Notes: generated by a model not told the origin, from the letters alone. Counted from the stretch's first letter, positions 1 through 9,141 are shown. The stretch: DNA of 64,000 nt from Prolixibacter denitrificans (GCF_003014495.1 NZ_PYGC01000011.1:84885-148884); one strand, 5' to 3'. A program made the numbers and translations.

Positions 1-1
1 G

Positions 2-712
2 ATGAAATCCGAAGCCCGAAGGTTGGAACTTCCGCCGTTGAAAATTGCTATCACTGGTGGTGGCCGGGTTACTCACGGCGTCATGGAGATGTTGGATGAG
101 ATGAAGATTCGGAAAGTGAGTATTGAAGAATATCTCGCTATAGACCACTTCGATGAACCGGTGTATGTGCAGCTTGAGCCGGACGCCTACAACAAACGTA
201 AGGATGGCAGCGCTTTTGATTTCAATCACTTTGTGAAAAATCCACAGGATTACGAAGGAAATTTCCTCCGGTTTGCCCGGACGAGTGATTTGCTTATTTC
301 GGCAGCTTACTGGGACCCAAATGCTCCGGTTTTGTTTACTCCGGACGATATGCGCAGTCCGGAATTCCGCATCAAAGTGATATCCGACATTACCTGCGAC
401 ATCAAAGGTTCTATTCCTTCTACGTTGCGAGCTACTACCATCGATGAGCCGTTTTACGGATACAATCCGGTAACTGAACAGGAAGAAGTTGCTTTTACCA
501 ATCCGAAGAACATTACCGTCATGTCGGTGGATAATCTGCCAACTGAATTACCGCGTGATGCTTCGGTTGATTTTGGCGAAAACCTTATTAATAGGGTATT
601 ACCGTCTTTGCTGGGCGATGATTCTGAAGGGATTGTTCAACGGGCTACAATTACGGAAAACGGTAAGCTGACGGAGCGATATAAATACCTGGAAGATTGG
701 GTTAATTCATGA
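2..712 (+). CDS. Lysine-2-oxoglutarate reductase-like / alanine dehydrogenase-type protein, C-terminal part (5' truncated)
   Basis: This is the C-terminal 236 residues of an NAD(P)-dependent dehydrogenase of the alanine dehydrogenase / saccharopine-forming (LKR) family; the N-terminus lies before the window. Near the visible start is a Rossmann glycine motif (AITGGGRVTHGVMEML), followed by an aspartate-rich segment around ISDITCDIKGSIP and a C-terminal VMSVDNLPTELPRDAS stretch typical of this family. In the pathway known for LKR/SDH enzymes it would condense lysine with 2-oxoglutarate to saccharopine. The next gene on the same strand, about 150 bp downstream, is a saccharopine dehydrogenase, which supports a two-step lysine degradation pair. 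The ATG at base 2 is internal, not a real start. Alternative: another lysine/ornithine-type dehydrogenase. Confidence 0.75.
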   Translation: MKSEARRLELPPLKIAITGGGRVTHGVMEMLDEMKIRKVSIEEYLAIDHFDEPVYVQLEPDAYNKRKDGSAFDFNHFVKNPQDYEGNFLRFARTSDLLISAAYWDPNAPVLFTPDDMRSPEFRIKVISDITCDIKGSIPSTLRATTIDEPFYGYNPVTEQEEVAFTNPKNITVMSVDNLPTELPRDASVDFGENLINRVLPSLLGDDSEGIVQRATITENGKLTERYKYLEDWVNS

Positions 713-864
713 ATTGAAAAAAGTGTGTGATTGTGTGAAGACGAGCGTGTGAGATGGGGGAGATTAGGAGAAGATGAGAAAGGGTGAAAGGGAGAGTGGG
801 AGAATTTTATATCAGGCAAGGCCGTGGTCTAAAGTCTTTAATCTAATATCTATTGTCTTTTAGT

Positions 865-2193
865 ATGAAAAAAATATTCATCATCGGTGCCGGGCGTTCC
901 TCTGCTACGCTGATCCGGTATCTGGAAGAGCAGGCATCTACCTATGGCTGGGAAATCACGGTAGGTGATCAGGATATTAACCTGGTGAAGGAAAAAATAA
1001 CGCCACCCACCCGGGCGCTCGTCTTCGACGTGTTCGATGAACAGCAGCGAAATCTGGAAATTGAGCAGGCCGATATTGTCGTATCGATGTTGCCGGCCCG
1101 GTTGCACCAGGTGGTGGCGTTGGCTTGTCTCAAATTTGGTAAGTCGTTGCTAACGGCTTCTTATGTATCCGACGAATTAAACGGTCTGGATGCCGAGGTA
1201 AAGGCGAAAGGCTTACTTTTTCTGAACGAAATGGGCGTTGATCCGGGTATCGATCACATGTCGGCCATGCGGTTGATTGATCGTGTAAAGAACGAGGGGC
1301 ATGCTATCACCGATTTTGAATCGTTTACCGGAGGACTGGTAGCACCTGAATCGGACAACAATCCGTGGAATTACAAATTCACCTGGAACCCGCGAAACGT
1401 TGTTGTGGCGGGGCAGGGCGGACCCGCCAAATTTCTTCAGGAAGGAAAATACAAGTACATTCCGTACAATCGTCTTTTCCGGCGCACCGAAGTAATCGAT
1501 ATCGAGGGATTTGGAAAGTTTGAAGGCTACGCCAATCGCGATTCGTTGAAGTACATCGACAAGTACAACCTGCAGGGAGTGCCTACCGTTTACCGGGGCA
1601 CGTTACGGCGACCGGGATACTGCCGGGCATGGGACATTTTCGTGCAGCTGGGCGCTACAGACGATACGTACTTCATGGAGAATACCGAGAACATGACCTA
1701 CAAGGAGTTCATCAATTCATTTCTCTATTACGCCGAAGCATCGGTGCGGTTGAAGCTGTATCACTACATGCACATCGATCAGGATTCGGATATTATCGAC
1801 AAACTGGAATTTCTGGAGTTATTCAGCGACAAGAAGATTGGCCTGAAAAGAGCTACTCCCGCACAAATTCTGGAGCATATCCTTTCGGAGAAATGGAAGA
1901 TGGAGCCCGAGGACAAGGACATGGTGGTAATGTGGCATAAGCTGCTTTACAATCGAAACGGTGATGCTCATCCGGTGAAAATGACTTCTTCGATGGTTGT
2001 TTTGGGCGAGGATAGTGTGCATACAGCGATGTCAAAGACGGTGGGATTGCCTTTAGCCATTGCCACTAAGATGGTCATGACCGGACAAATAGCTTTGACA
2101 GGTGTGCATATTCCCAACCGGAAGGAGATTTACGAGCCGGTGCTGAATGAACTGGAAGATTACGGTATCACTTTCGTGGAAAAGGAAGAATAA
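865..2193 (+). CDS. Saccharopine dehydrogenase (saccharopine reductase family)
   Basis: A 442-residue protein starting MKKIFIIGAGRSS, with an N-terminal Rossmann NAD(P)-binding motif (GAGRSSATL). It has the family blocks ASYVSDELNGLDAEVKAKG, NEMGVDPGIDHMSAM and a C-terminal LPLAIATKMVMTGQIALTGVH. It is expected to convert saccharopine and 2-aminoadipate semialdehyde plus glutamate into each other, working with the upstream LKR-like gene. The start is placed at the ATG at 865; an in-frame TTG at 853 would add only four residues (MSFS) before the typical start. The spacer from the previous gene is purine-rich and simple in sequence (about 713-864). A strong hairpin follows the stop codon, so the pair probably ends here. 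Confidence 0.85.
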   Translation: MKKIFIIGAGRSSATLIRYLEEQASTYGWEITVGDQDINLVKEKITPPTRALVFDVFDEQQRNLEIEQADIVVSMLPARLHQVVALACLKFGKSLLTASYVSDELNGLDAEVKAKGLLFLNEMGVDPGIDHMSAMRLIDRVKNEGHAITDFESFTGGLVAPESDNNPWNYKFTWNPRNVVVAGQGGPAKFLQEGKYKYIPYNRLFRRTEVIDIEGFGKFEGYANRDSLKYIDKYNLQGVPTVYRGTLRRPGYCRAWDIFVQLGATDDTYFMENTENMTYKEFINSFLYYAEASVRLKLYHYMHIDQDSDIIDKLEFLELFSDKKIGLKRATPAQILEHILSEKWKMEPEDKDMVVMWHKLLYNRNGDAHPVKMTSSMVVLGEDSVHTAMSKTVGLPLAIATKMVMTGQIALTGVHIPNRKEIYEPVLNELEDYGITFVEKEE

Positions 2194-2211
2194 AGAAGTT
2201 CTAGCATAAAG

Positions 2212-2275
2212 AAAGCTCAGGTTCTGATCGCTTACGTTGAGTGAAACGAGCGGTCAAAGTCTGAGCTTTTATTTT
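2212..2275. terminator. Branched, bidirectional intrinsic terminator
   Basis: A nine-base stem AAAGCTCAG / CTGAGCTTT (2212-2220 with 2261-2269) encloses a second stem, GATCGCT with AGCGGTC, and a CGTT/AACG tip. It is followed by TTTATTTTT. It lies between convergent genes, the saccharopine dehydrogenase (+) and the hypothetical protein at 2280 (-), and can serve both. Confidence 0.7.
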
Positions 2276-2279
2276 TCGA

Positions 2280-2861
2280 CTATTCGTCAACCGACCAACT
2301 CCAAACAATGCGCGCATCACCGGTGGAGAAGTTGTTCATGCGGTCGAGTTCCGTTTGTGTTTCAAATTCCTCGTCAAACTCTTCGTCCATCGACACAAAG
2401 CCGAAGTCGCGGTCCTTAATGCTTCGTAGAATGCCACCAATTAATGGCAATGCTTCTTTTGAAATCACCAGCCAGGGGAGCGCTCCGGCACCCAACATAT
2501 CGCCGACAATGTCGAAGGCGTGCTTTCCTAATTGACCTTTTACCTGTTGAAGCATTTCGCCGGCACTGCGGGTATGCTTCCGGCAATGACGTAGGTACAC
2601 CCGTACTTTAATGCGACGATCTTCGGGCATATCCCGTTCGAGTACAAACAAACCGTCAGCGCCATCATCGCTAGCCTCCGGAACAAAGTTCAACACATTT
2701 TTCTGGCGGGGAGTAAGCCGGATGTATGGTTCAGGCGTCGTCGTAAGCACCATCTTATCGTGGTCTTCGGGATGTTCCGCTACAATAACGAAGTAGAGCT
2801 GCCAGCGCTCTTTGGGCCGGAGAATGGTGAGCTTTTCGAATTCTAATTTGATTTTAGCCAT
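2280..2861 (-). CDS. Hypothetical protein, about 193 residues
   Basis: I do not recognise a family. The ATG at 2861 (MAKIKLEFEK) is preferred because the preceding 15 in-frame residues do not read like a natural N-terminus. The protein has no signal peptide and looks soluble. The N-terminal half is rich in beta-strand patterns (WQLYFVIVAE, RIKVRVYLRH). The middle carries a glycine-rich hydrophobic stretch (DMLGAGALPWLVISKEALPLIGGIL). The C-terminal 40 residues are very acidic (MDEEFDEEFETQTE) and end VWSWSVDE. It stands alone between a convergent terminator and a same-strand acetyltransferase upstream. It could be an accessory-region protein or a phage-type structural accessory; no function is assigned. 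Confidence 0.7.
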   Translation of the reverse strand: MAKIKLEFEKLTILRPKERWQLYFVIVAEHPEDHDKMVLTTTPEPYIRLTPRQKNVLNFVPEASDDGADGLFVLERDMPEDRRIKVRVYLRHCRKHTRSAGEMLQQVKGQLGKHAFDIVGDMLGAGALPWLVISKEALPLIGGILRSIKDRDFGFVSMDEEFDEEFETQTELDRMNNFSTGDARIVWSWSVDE

Positions 2862-2992
2862 GGTCAGATAATATTTATTGGTCAGTTTTTCAGTATGGAT
2901 AACCATCTTGGGTAAATGGGTTCCAAGCTGTTGAAATTAACAAAATATTATCATAATCAATAAAACTCCTCTTAAATCTTCGGAAACAAAGC

Positions 2993-3475
2993 TTATAAAT
3001 CCTTTAGCATCCATACGGTGCAGGCGTAATGTCCCGTATCACCAACCGGTTGCTGAAGACGATGGAACCCGGCCTTTTCGTACATACCTACCGCCTTTTC
3101 CAGCTCAGGAAGCGATTCGAGATAGAGTTGCTGATAGCCTTGTTCGCGTGCTGAATCGATGCATTGCGCCATCAACTGTTTGCCGATGCCGGTTCCACGC
3201 ACCGATGCTGCTACATAGAACTTCACCAACTCGACGCATCCTTCCGGCAGACCGTTGGATGGATAGATGCCACATCCGCCCACGATTTTGCCACTGGCTT
3301 CAGCAATCCAGTATTCCGCTTTCGGTACCTGGAAAAGCTCGTACAGGTGGTCGGTGGTGGGATCGGTGTAAACGGTTCCGGGGCGGTCGATTTTGAATTC
3401 CCGGAACACTTTCCGAATCATCTCCGCCAGGGGAGCATTATCATCAGGTGCAATTTGTCGGTAGGTAACCTCCAT
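2993..3475 (-). CDS. GNAT family N-acetyltransferase
   Basis: A 160-residue protein with the GNAT fold order: an N-terminal strand-helix (MEVTYRQIAPDDNAPLAEMIRKVF), then WIAEASGKIVGGCGIYP, then the acetyl-CoA-binding loop ASVRGTGIGKQLM (R-x-x-G-x-G type), and a C-terminal YEKAGFHRL motif. Such enzymes move an acetyl group from acetyl-CoA to an amine; the substrate cannot be read from the sequence. Length is normal for the family. It begins at the ATG at 3475 and is separated from its upstream neighbour by a strong hairpin terminator, so it is likely transcribed alone. Confidence 0.85.
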   Translation of the reverse strand: MEVTYRQIAPDDNAPLAEMIRKVFREFKIDRPGTVYTDPTTDHLYELFQVPKAEYWIAEASGKIVGGCGIYPSNGLPEGCVELVKFYVAASVRGTGIGKQLMAQCIDSAREQGYQQLYLESLPELEKAVGMYEKAGFHRLQQPVGDTGHYACTVWMLKDL

Positions 3476-3549
3476 GCTTATTCTTTTCTGTTTCCGAAAT
3501 CCGGTGTTGAATTCCGGCGGACGGTAAAATTAGAAAATGTGACGAGGAA

Positions 3550-3590
3550 TAAAAAAGCCGGCCCGTTGTGGAGTTGCCGGGCCGGCTTTG
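3550..3590. terminator. Strong GC-rich intrinsic terminator
   Basis: The stem AAAGCCGGCCCG / CGGGCCGGCTTT (about 3554-3565 with 3577-3588) is flanked by A-rich sequence on the left and TTTGTTTT on the right, so it works in both directions. For the minus-strand barrel gene at 3620-4843 the U-tract is the complement of 3551-3556. A near-identical hairpin occurs at 4990-5024. Confidence 0.8.
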
Positions 3591-3619
3591 TTTTGCTGTT
3601 AGTTAAGAACTATCGGGTT

Positions 3620-4843
3620 TTATTTAATTCGGAATGAATAGCCTAGACTGATATCAATTGAACTGGTTTGCTGTTTGTCCAGCAGATGTTGGGCGTTGGA
3701 TGATGGTATTCTGAAGCTAAAGTTACCGTTAAGAAGGAGGAACGAGTTTTCATTAAGGCGGTACCGGATGCCGGTGCCGGCCAAAAATCCGATCTGGTAA
3801 TTTAGGAAGTTCGTACTCTGGCTCGAAAGCATATCCCGGGGGAATGCTGAGTTGTCAAAAATGAGCAGATCGCCTACTGAATATTCTGAATAGTTGACAA
3901 AAACGTTGTTGTAACCTAAACGGATGGAAGGCTGGAGTTTGTGGTTGCCAAAGGTATATTCAACGATTAACGGGATACTGAATGCAGAGTAGGATAGTTT
4001 GATATAGTTGTTTTCATTTGGGCCATTAACAGAATGTCTGATTATATCTTCGAACTTATAAGATGAGTAGTTCAGTCCCGTGATGTAGGTCCAGTTCGGA
4101 TTGCGAGAAGAGGAAAAGCGGAAGTTGATGCCTGCGAAGGGGGATAAGTCCGTTATATGGTCATCTGAAGTCTGAAAGGTTAGCGAGGCGTAGCTAATGC
4201 CTGCCTGAGGTTCGAAGTACACCGAATGTTTGATGTTTTGTGTGTAATCAGTGAAGGGACATCCGGGGCAGGCCAGTTCACTGAATTTTTTCGATATTTT
4301 GATCAGTGATCGGGAAGTGAAGGACGTGTTCCGGATTTGGCGCTTCAACTGTGGTTCATCCCGGAATGCATTGGCTAGTAATCCAATGTATCTCTTGGAA
4401 TAGGCTGTGTAGGTTGAGCCATCGCCCTTAACGTATTTTCGTTCACTGTTGGTGAGGTGATACATTTTATCGCCTTTCTCGATGTAGTAATTCTCTTTGT
4501 CAAGGCGGTAAGTACTTACTGCTCCTGTCGAGAGAACTTCCAGAAATCGCAACTCTTTCTTGTCATCGTACGAAATTTTTTTCGGGACAAAGTACTGAAT
4601 CCCGGTGCTAATGACCCTGATATTTTGTGGAGATATAGCTTTGAATTCACCATCGTCATTTTTCCGAAAGCTAAAATTTGTTTTGTCGACAAATTTTAAA
4701 GGCAAACGGATGTCACCCCGGAGAGTGTCATTTGGATTGGTGATGATATAACTTTTACGGAAAACTTTTTGTGCTTGTGATGTGGTTGTCGTTAGGAAAA
4801 AAGCAGTACTTAACAGGAGTAGGGAAAGAATTTGTGTTTTCAT
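3620..4843 (-). CDS. Outer-membrane beta-barrel protein
   Basis: A 407-residue secreted protein with a clear signal peptide (positively charged MKTQ, then a leucine/threonine-rich core, cleavage after SQA). Residues 25-200 form a polar region with lysine- and tyrosine-rich strands. From about residue 205 there is alternating-residue beta-strand sequence (SVYFEPQAGISYASLTFQ, KLQPSIRLGYNNVF) and it ends with SIDISLGYSFRIK, the aromatic/charged strand typical of an outer-membrane barrel C-terminus. It resembles the PorT/OmpW-like small barrels of Bacteroidota. The function is unknown. It is flanked on both sides by copies of the same terminator hairpin. Confidence 0.75.
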   Translation of the reverse strand: MKTQILSLLLLSTAFFLTTTTSQAQKVFRKSYIITNPNDTLRGDIRLPLKFVDKTNFSFRKNDDGEFKAISPQNIRVISTGIQYFVPKKISYDDKKELRFLEVLSTGAVSTYRLDKENYYIEKGDKMYHLTNSERKYVKGDGSTYTAYSKRYIGLLANAFRDEPQLKRQIRNTSFTSRSLIKISKKFSELACPGCPFTDYTQNIKHSVYFEPQAGISYASLTFQTSDDHITDLSPFAGINFRFSSSRNPNWTYITGLNYSSYKFEDIIRHSVNGPNENNYIKLSYSAFSIPLIVEYTFGNHKLQPSIRLGYNNVFVNYSEYSVGDLLIFDNSAFPRDMLSSQSTNFLNYQIGFLAGTGIRYRLNENSFLLLNGNFSFRIPSSNAQHLLDKQQTSSIDISLGYSFRIK

Positions 4844-5238
4844 TTGGATTTTAGGTTAGTATGGTGAATAATTAGTTGGTTTTCTTTCATCATTCGTTTT
4901 TCAAGGTTAGGCTTTTCCATTAGATTCACCCGAGCTGATTTTGGTTGCGTAGTGTGGAAAATTGAAATGTTATCCATAATTGAGGCACAAAAAAGCCGGC
5001 CCGATGTGGAGTTACCGGGCCGGCCTGAAAAAGGTGTGCTAAGAGGTGAAATGAGAAAGCTAACTACTTACAAGCACACCCAATGCTTCCAACTGATGAG
5101 GTATTCTCTCTTCTACCACATTATATCATCTTTCCTGTCCCGTGTTTTTGGATTTCCTCTCTCTGTCTGATACCAACGATAACTAAGATAGGGAATTTGG
5201 ATTGAAAATAAAAGTCGATAACTTAGTCTGCATTTAGT
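4844..5238. other. Intergenic region with a repeated hairpin
   Basis: These 395 bp hold no convincing gene; a 72-codon open frame at 4952 crosses the hairpin and is not coding-like. The only clear structure is a second copy of the 3550 terminator at 4990-5024 (GCCGGCCCG / CGGGCCGGC), with an A-run on its left that gives a U-tract on the minus strand. It may terminate transcription of the minus-strand gene at 5239. Confidence 0.6.
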
Positions 5239-5757
5239 TTATCGTTCAATTTTTATTCTTCTGATTTTATCTTTGTTGTCTCTGTACTCAATAAACCATT
5301 CGCTTTCTATAAAATTTTCAAAATCTTTATGAATGGTAAAATATAATGAATGATTGAGTAATTCATTTGGTGCTAGGTTTATGGTGGTTAGTTCATCAGC
5401 TTTTATTACGCCATGATTTCCTTTGCGGGAATCTTGGCTTAATAAATCAAAATAGTTATTGCGACCCTTTGACTTTGTTAGGAATTTTAATCTTCTCACA
5501 ATCTTATTTAATCCTGGAGAAGTATTATAGAAGTCTAGTTCTATTGTAATTATTATAGAATGTGTAATTTTTGTCAATTGGTTTTTCTCGTTTAAATTTC
5601 CAGTGTCACTTTTCTCATAAAACTTAATGTTTACTGAATTTTGATATATTTTAACTTTACCCATTTGCGTTAAATGACCTAACAAAGCTCCTAGTATGAC
5701 TAACATTGTTCCCATAACACTTATCAGGGCCGGAAGATTGAAATTAAGAATAGTCAT
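5239..5757 (-). CDS. Membrane-anchored hypothetical protein (172 aa)
   Basis: Not recognised. The N-terminus (ALISVMGTMLVILGALLGHL, roughly residues 10-30) is one transmembrane helix, and the rest is a soluble domain of alternating beta strands (SIIITIELDFYNTS, HSLYFTIHKDFENF, EWFIEYRD) that would suit an immunoglobulin-like or other beta-sandwich fold. It ends in the basic tail KIRRIKIER. The gene is far more AT-rich than its surroundings. It lies 73 bp downstream of, and on the same strand as, another small protein of the same layout (5831-6391), so the two probably form an operon. This suggests a recently acquired accessory module. Confidence 0.7.
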   Translation of the reverse strand: MTILNFNLPALISVMGTMLVILGALLGHLTQMGKVKIYQNSVNIKFYEKSDTGNLNEKNQLTKITHSIIITIELDFYNTSPGLNKIVRRLKFLTKSKGRNNYFDLLSQDSRKGNHGVIKADELTTINLAPNELLNHSLYFTIHKDFENFIESEWFIEYRDNKDKIRRIKIER

Positions 5758-5830
5758 CTTTGATTTTTTTAGGGGATGAAAGTCTATTTTACGATCTATT
5801 ATTCTTATCGATGGTCATATTTTTTATATG

Positions 5831-6391
5831 CTATATTAAATGTGGTACCTCGAAATACATTCTGTCACTCCATGTTTTAATTGGAACATCATTATCTGAT
5901 GCGCTAAAATATTTTTTCATATTTATATCAACTGAAAACTCGATGAAATAGAGACCTTGTTTATTCAATTCAAATATATATGGAAGTCTTACGCTTGTGT
6001 TAGATCTTAGTCGACCTGTGTAATGAGGTTCAGAACTTGTCAATCCTATTTTCTTTGATACAAAAGTTAGTTCTTCGTTTTCTCCAACTTTATATATGGC
6101 CATCTGCGCCCTATAGTGTTTATTTTCTTTTTCATTTTTTGCTGGATGATCTCCTGTTTGGTAATTATAATAAAGGTTGACCTCTCTGTTACCATTATTT
6201 TCAATTAATGCTTCTAAATGAATGAGCTTTCTACTTTCCTCATTATAAATTTCAGCTTTTTGAAGTTTTACGCTAATAGAAGCTATTTCATTTCTCCTTC
6301 TGAATTTGAAGTAGGCCCATATTCCTCCAGCGATTATTGAGGCCGAATTAAATAAAGTGGAATAATCGGCTAAATTAAAATGGTGACTCAT
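5831..6391 (-). CDS. Membrane-anchored hypothetical protein (186 aa)
   Basis: Not recognised. A short N-terminal segment (LFNSASIIAGGIWAYFKF, about residues 13-30) forms one transmembrane helix, followed by basic residues (RRRNE) consistent with a cytoplasmic C-terminal domain. Residues 40-186 are a beta-rich domain (SISVKLQKAEIY, LEALIENNGNREVNLYYNY, GLYFIEFSVDI). The architecture matches the next gene downstream (5239-5757), and both are AT-rich with many Lys, Asn, Ile and Tyr codons. Together they look like a small horizontally acquired pair. Start ATG at 6391. Confidence 0.7.
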   Translation of the reverse strand: MSHHFNLADYSTLFNSASIIAGGIWAYFKFRRRNEIASISVKLQKAEIYNEESRKLIHLEALIENNGNREVNLYYNYQTGDHPAKNEKENKHYRAQMAIYKVGENEELTFVSKKIGLTSSEPHYTGRLRSNTSVRLPYIFELNKQGLYFIEFSVDINMKKYFSASDNDVPIKTWSDRMYFEVPHLI

Positions 6392-7085
6392 CTTAATGTC
6401 TTAGTTATTGGTTTTTCTAAGTTAGTCAGTTTTATGTTATTGAAAAATCGGTAAGGGGAGAATCCTCCTCCGGCCGTTGGCCACCTCCTCCAGCGGAGGA
6501 TATTTGTTGTTGGCGTGGTTTAATAGCCCCACCCGGCCTCCCCAAACGGGGAGGATAACGGTCGCGAATGGCGGTGCTTATAATCGGCAGGGGCGTTTAT
6601 TGGGCAAATCCTGACAGGTTTCGAAAACCTGTCAGGATAGGGAGTAAGAGTGTTACTTATTGGTTGATTTGAGAAAAAGTTTGAGAATGATTCTTTGAGG
6701 AAATTCTCTGTTGATCTTTCGGCCATTGCCATTTCTGCAGTTATTAATTTTACTGTGCGCTGCGTGGCTACGATGTATCATGGCCCTGCGTGGCAATAGT
6801 GGAAATGAACAACGAAGTTTGGGACTTCGAAATTTCTTGCTGCCTTTCCATTTCAATATTTACTCACCCCAAACCCCTCTCTAAATTAAAGAGAGGCAAT
6901 TCGCAGGCAGTGCGAATGGGAAGAACAATTTGGGCAAACTTAAATTGGATTAATAAATTGAACAGTAGAGGCACGGCGCAACAATAGTAACTACAGGAAC
7001 GAGAGAAACAACAGAAACGAATTCTTTATTTCCCATTTTTCATTGTTAATTTTCGACTAGCTTTATACTCCGAAACGCTTTGCTT
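6392..7085. repeat. Repeat-rich intergenic region
   Basis: No gene is supported here. Recognisable pieces, in order: 6458-6503, a CCTCC/GGAGG element related in inverse orientation to the 233-bp repeat at the window end; 6538-6555, a CCTCCCC-GGGGAGG hairpin; 6608-6638, a near-perfect palindrome around CCTGACAGGTTTC; 6861-6920, a degenerate copy of the cloverleaf element found at 56726; and 6970-7017, a copy of the AACAATAGTAAC-type purine-rich repeat. Together these are dispersed Bacteroidota intergenic repeats. Confidence 0.7.
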
Positions 7086-8024
7086 ATGGAAAACATGCAT
7101 ACACCGGTGATTGAGGTGAAGCAGGTGCACAAGTCCTTCAAGACGGTTCATGCGGTGCAGGGACTTAACCTGACCATCGGGAAGGGGGAGTTTGTGGCGC
7201 TGCTGGGACCGAACGGTGCCGGGAAAACCACGTTGGTGGAGATGATTGAGGGTATCCGTCATCCCGACAAGGGCGAAATCCGCATCATGGGGAAGACGTG
7301 GAAGCACCACGAGGATGAGTTGCGACATCTGATTGGTTTGTCGTTGCAGGAGACCCGTTTTACGGATAAGCTGCGGGTGTATGAAACGCTTCGGTTGTTT
7401 GCCAGCTTTTTCGGATTGGGGAAGGAGCGGGTAGAGGAGATTATCGAGTTGGTGGCGCTGGAAGAGAAGCGTAAAGCATTTGTGGGAAACCTATCCGGCG
7501 GTCAAAGGCAACGACTGGCACTAGGCATCTCGCTATTGAATAAACCGAAGGTGTTGTTGCTGGATGAGCCGACCACCGGCCTCGACCCGAATGCCCGGCG
7601 GGAAATCTGGGCTATTCTGCGCAAGCTGAAAGAACAGGCCGAAACGTCGATGATTTTGACCACGCATTACATGGAAGAGGCGGAGCAGTTGTGCGACTAT
7701 ATTATCATTGTCGACCACGGAAAAGTGTTGCGGGAAGGAACGCTGGAGCAGTTGCTGAAGGGCGAAGAAGGGGAGAAGGTGATTGAGTTTTCGCTGAAAG
7801 ATGGTCCGGAGACCTTGCCTCCAACGAATGGCAAAATTGGTGAGATGCAATGGAACGGAATGCAGCGGAGTGGAAAGGTGACCGTGCAGGATATGAATAC
7901 GCAGCTGCCGGAGTTCATGGAATATTTGCAACAGAACCGGCTTCATTTGCAGGATATGGAGTGCCGCCGTACCACCCTCGACGATTTATTTACCACGTTA
8001 ACCGGAAGACATTTACATGAATAA
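7086..8024 (+). CDS. ABC transporter ATP-binding protein (ABC-2 exporter)
   Basis: The 312-residue ATPase subunit of an ABC-2 type exporter. Visible motifs are Walker A GPNGAGKTT (near residue 40), signature LSGGQRQRL, Walker B LLLDEPTTGLDP and the H-loop TTHYMEEAEQL. The C-terminal 80 residues are a regulatory extension common in drug/antibiotic export ATPases. The ATG at 7086 is chosen over an in-frame TTG at 7080; the ATG at 7095 is also possible. The stop overlaps the permease start by 8 bp, which indicates translational coupling. It powers transport of an unknown substrate across the inner membrane. Confidence 0.9.
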   Translation: MENMHTPVIEVKQVHKSFKTVHAVQGLNLTIGKGEFVALLGPNGAGKTTLVEMIEGIRHPDKGEIRIMGKTWKHHEDELRHLIGLSLQETRFTDKLRVYETLRLFASFFGLGKERVEEIIELVALEEKRKAFVGNLSGGQRQRLALGISLLNKPKVLLLDEPTTGLDPNARREIWAILRKLKEQAETSMILTTHYMEEAEQLCDYIIIVDHGKVLREGTLEQLLKGEEGEKVIEFSLKDGPETLPPTNGKIGEMQWNGMQRSGKVTVQDMNTQLPEFMEYLQQNRLHLQDMECRRTTLDDLFTTLTGRHLHE

Positions 8025-9141
8025 CCGACTATCTAACCATCAGCTTTGGCAACTAACGCTTTCGTATTCGCGGGAGTTACTTCGTGAACCGGGCGTGCTA
8101 TTCTGGGGCATTGTGTTTCCTATCCTGATGTCGTTGGGACTGGGCATTGCTTTTACGCAGAAAACGGATGTCGTGCGCAAAGTCGCGGTCATTGACGCAT
8201 CGGTCGACAGTACGTCTATTCAACATTTTTTGCTAACGGAGGCACAGGCTAATCCGGAAGTGGCAGCGGATTCGTTTCGTTACAGCTACACGATTCCTGA
8301 TAAGCAGATGGGAAATACCACCTTCCTTTTCCGGGAAACGGATTGGAAGGAGGCGATGGTTTTGCTGAAACGCGGCCAGATAAATGTGATTTTGACCGAG
8401 CAAAACGGAAAGCCGGAATATCATTTCGATCCGCGTAATCCGGATGCTCAGCTGACTTATATCAAGCTGTCGGGCATGTTGAACGGGAAAGTGGTGAATA
8501 CCCCACAAGACAACGGCGAAATCAAACCGCTGACGTTGGCGGGAACACGTTATATCGATTTCCTGGTTCCTGGTTTGATTGCTATGAATGCGATGATGTC
8601 GTGTATGTGGGGTATCAGTTACGGTATTATCGACCGACGCTCGAAGAAGTTGCTGCGACGCATGGTGGCTACCCCGATGAAAAAGACCAACTTCCTGATT
8701 GCCTTTATTACGGTGCGCTTTGTGATGAATTTCATCGAATCGGCGCTGCTGGTGTTGGTTACCTGGCTGGTTTTCGGAATTACCATTCAGGGAAGTATTC
8801 CCGGATTACTGGCGATTTTTATGGCAGGTAACTTGGCTTTTGCCGGAATCGCCATTTTTGTTTCGTCGCATACGGCCAATACCGAAGTGGGCAACGGCTT
8901 GATTAACCTGGTGGTGATGCCGATGATGGTTCTGTCGGGCATCTTCTTCAGCTACCACAACTTCCCGGACTGGAGCATTCCGGTGATTCAGAAACTGCCG
9001 CTAACAATGCTGGCGGATGGTATTCGGGGAATCTTTAATGAAGGTTTGGGTATGACGGATATTGCTTTGCCGTTTGTGATTCTATCGGCCATTGGGGTTT
9101 TCTTCTTCTCGCTGGGACTGCGGTTTTTTAAATGGCATTGA
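8017..9141 (+). CDS. ABC-2 type transporter permease
   Basis: A 374-residue membrane protein that pairs with the upstream ATPase. It has one N-terminal transmembrane helix (VLFWGIVFPILMSLGLGIAF), then a periplasmic domain of about 150 residues, then five or so helices in the C-terminal half with the ABC-2 signature region (FLVPGLIAMNAMMSCMWGISYG and GLINLVVMPMMVLSGIFFSYHNFP). This layout is that of YhgE/DrrB-type exporters in which a large extracytoplasmic loop separates TM1 from the rest. The gene overlaps the ATPase gene by 8 bp. Substrate unknown. Confidence 0.88.
   Translation: MNNRLSNHQLWQLTLSYSRELLREPGVLFWGIVFPILMSLGLGIAFTQKTDVVRKVAVIDASVDSTSIQHFLLTEAQANPEVAADSFRYSYTIPDKQMGNTTFLFRETDWKEAMVLLKRGQINVILTEQNGKPEYHFDPRNPDAQLTYIKLSGMLNGKVVNTPQDNGEIKPLTLAGTRYIDFLVPGLIAMNAMMSCMWGISYGIIDRRSKKLLRRMVATPMKKTNFLIAFITVRFVMNFIESALLVLVTWLVFGITIQGSIPGLLAIFMAGNLAFAGIAIFVSSHTANTEVGNGLINLVVMPMMVLSGIFFSYHNFPDWSIPVIQKLPLTMLADGIRGIFNEGLGMTDIALPFVILSAIGVFFFSLGLRFFKWH

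Noticed and set aside
4952..5170. 72-codon plus-strand ORF
   Set aside because: It runs through the repeated terminator hairpin and is not coding-like.
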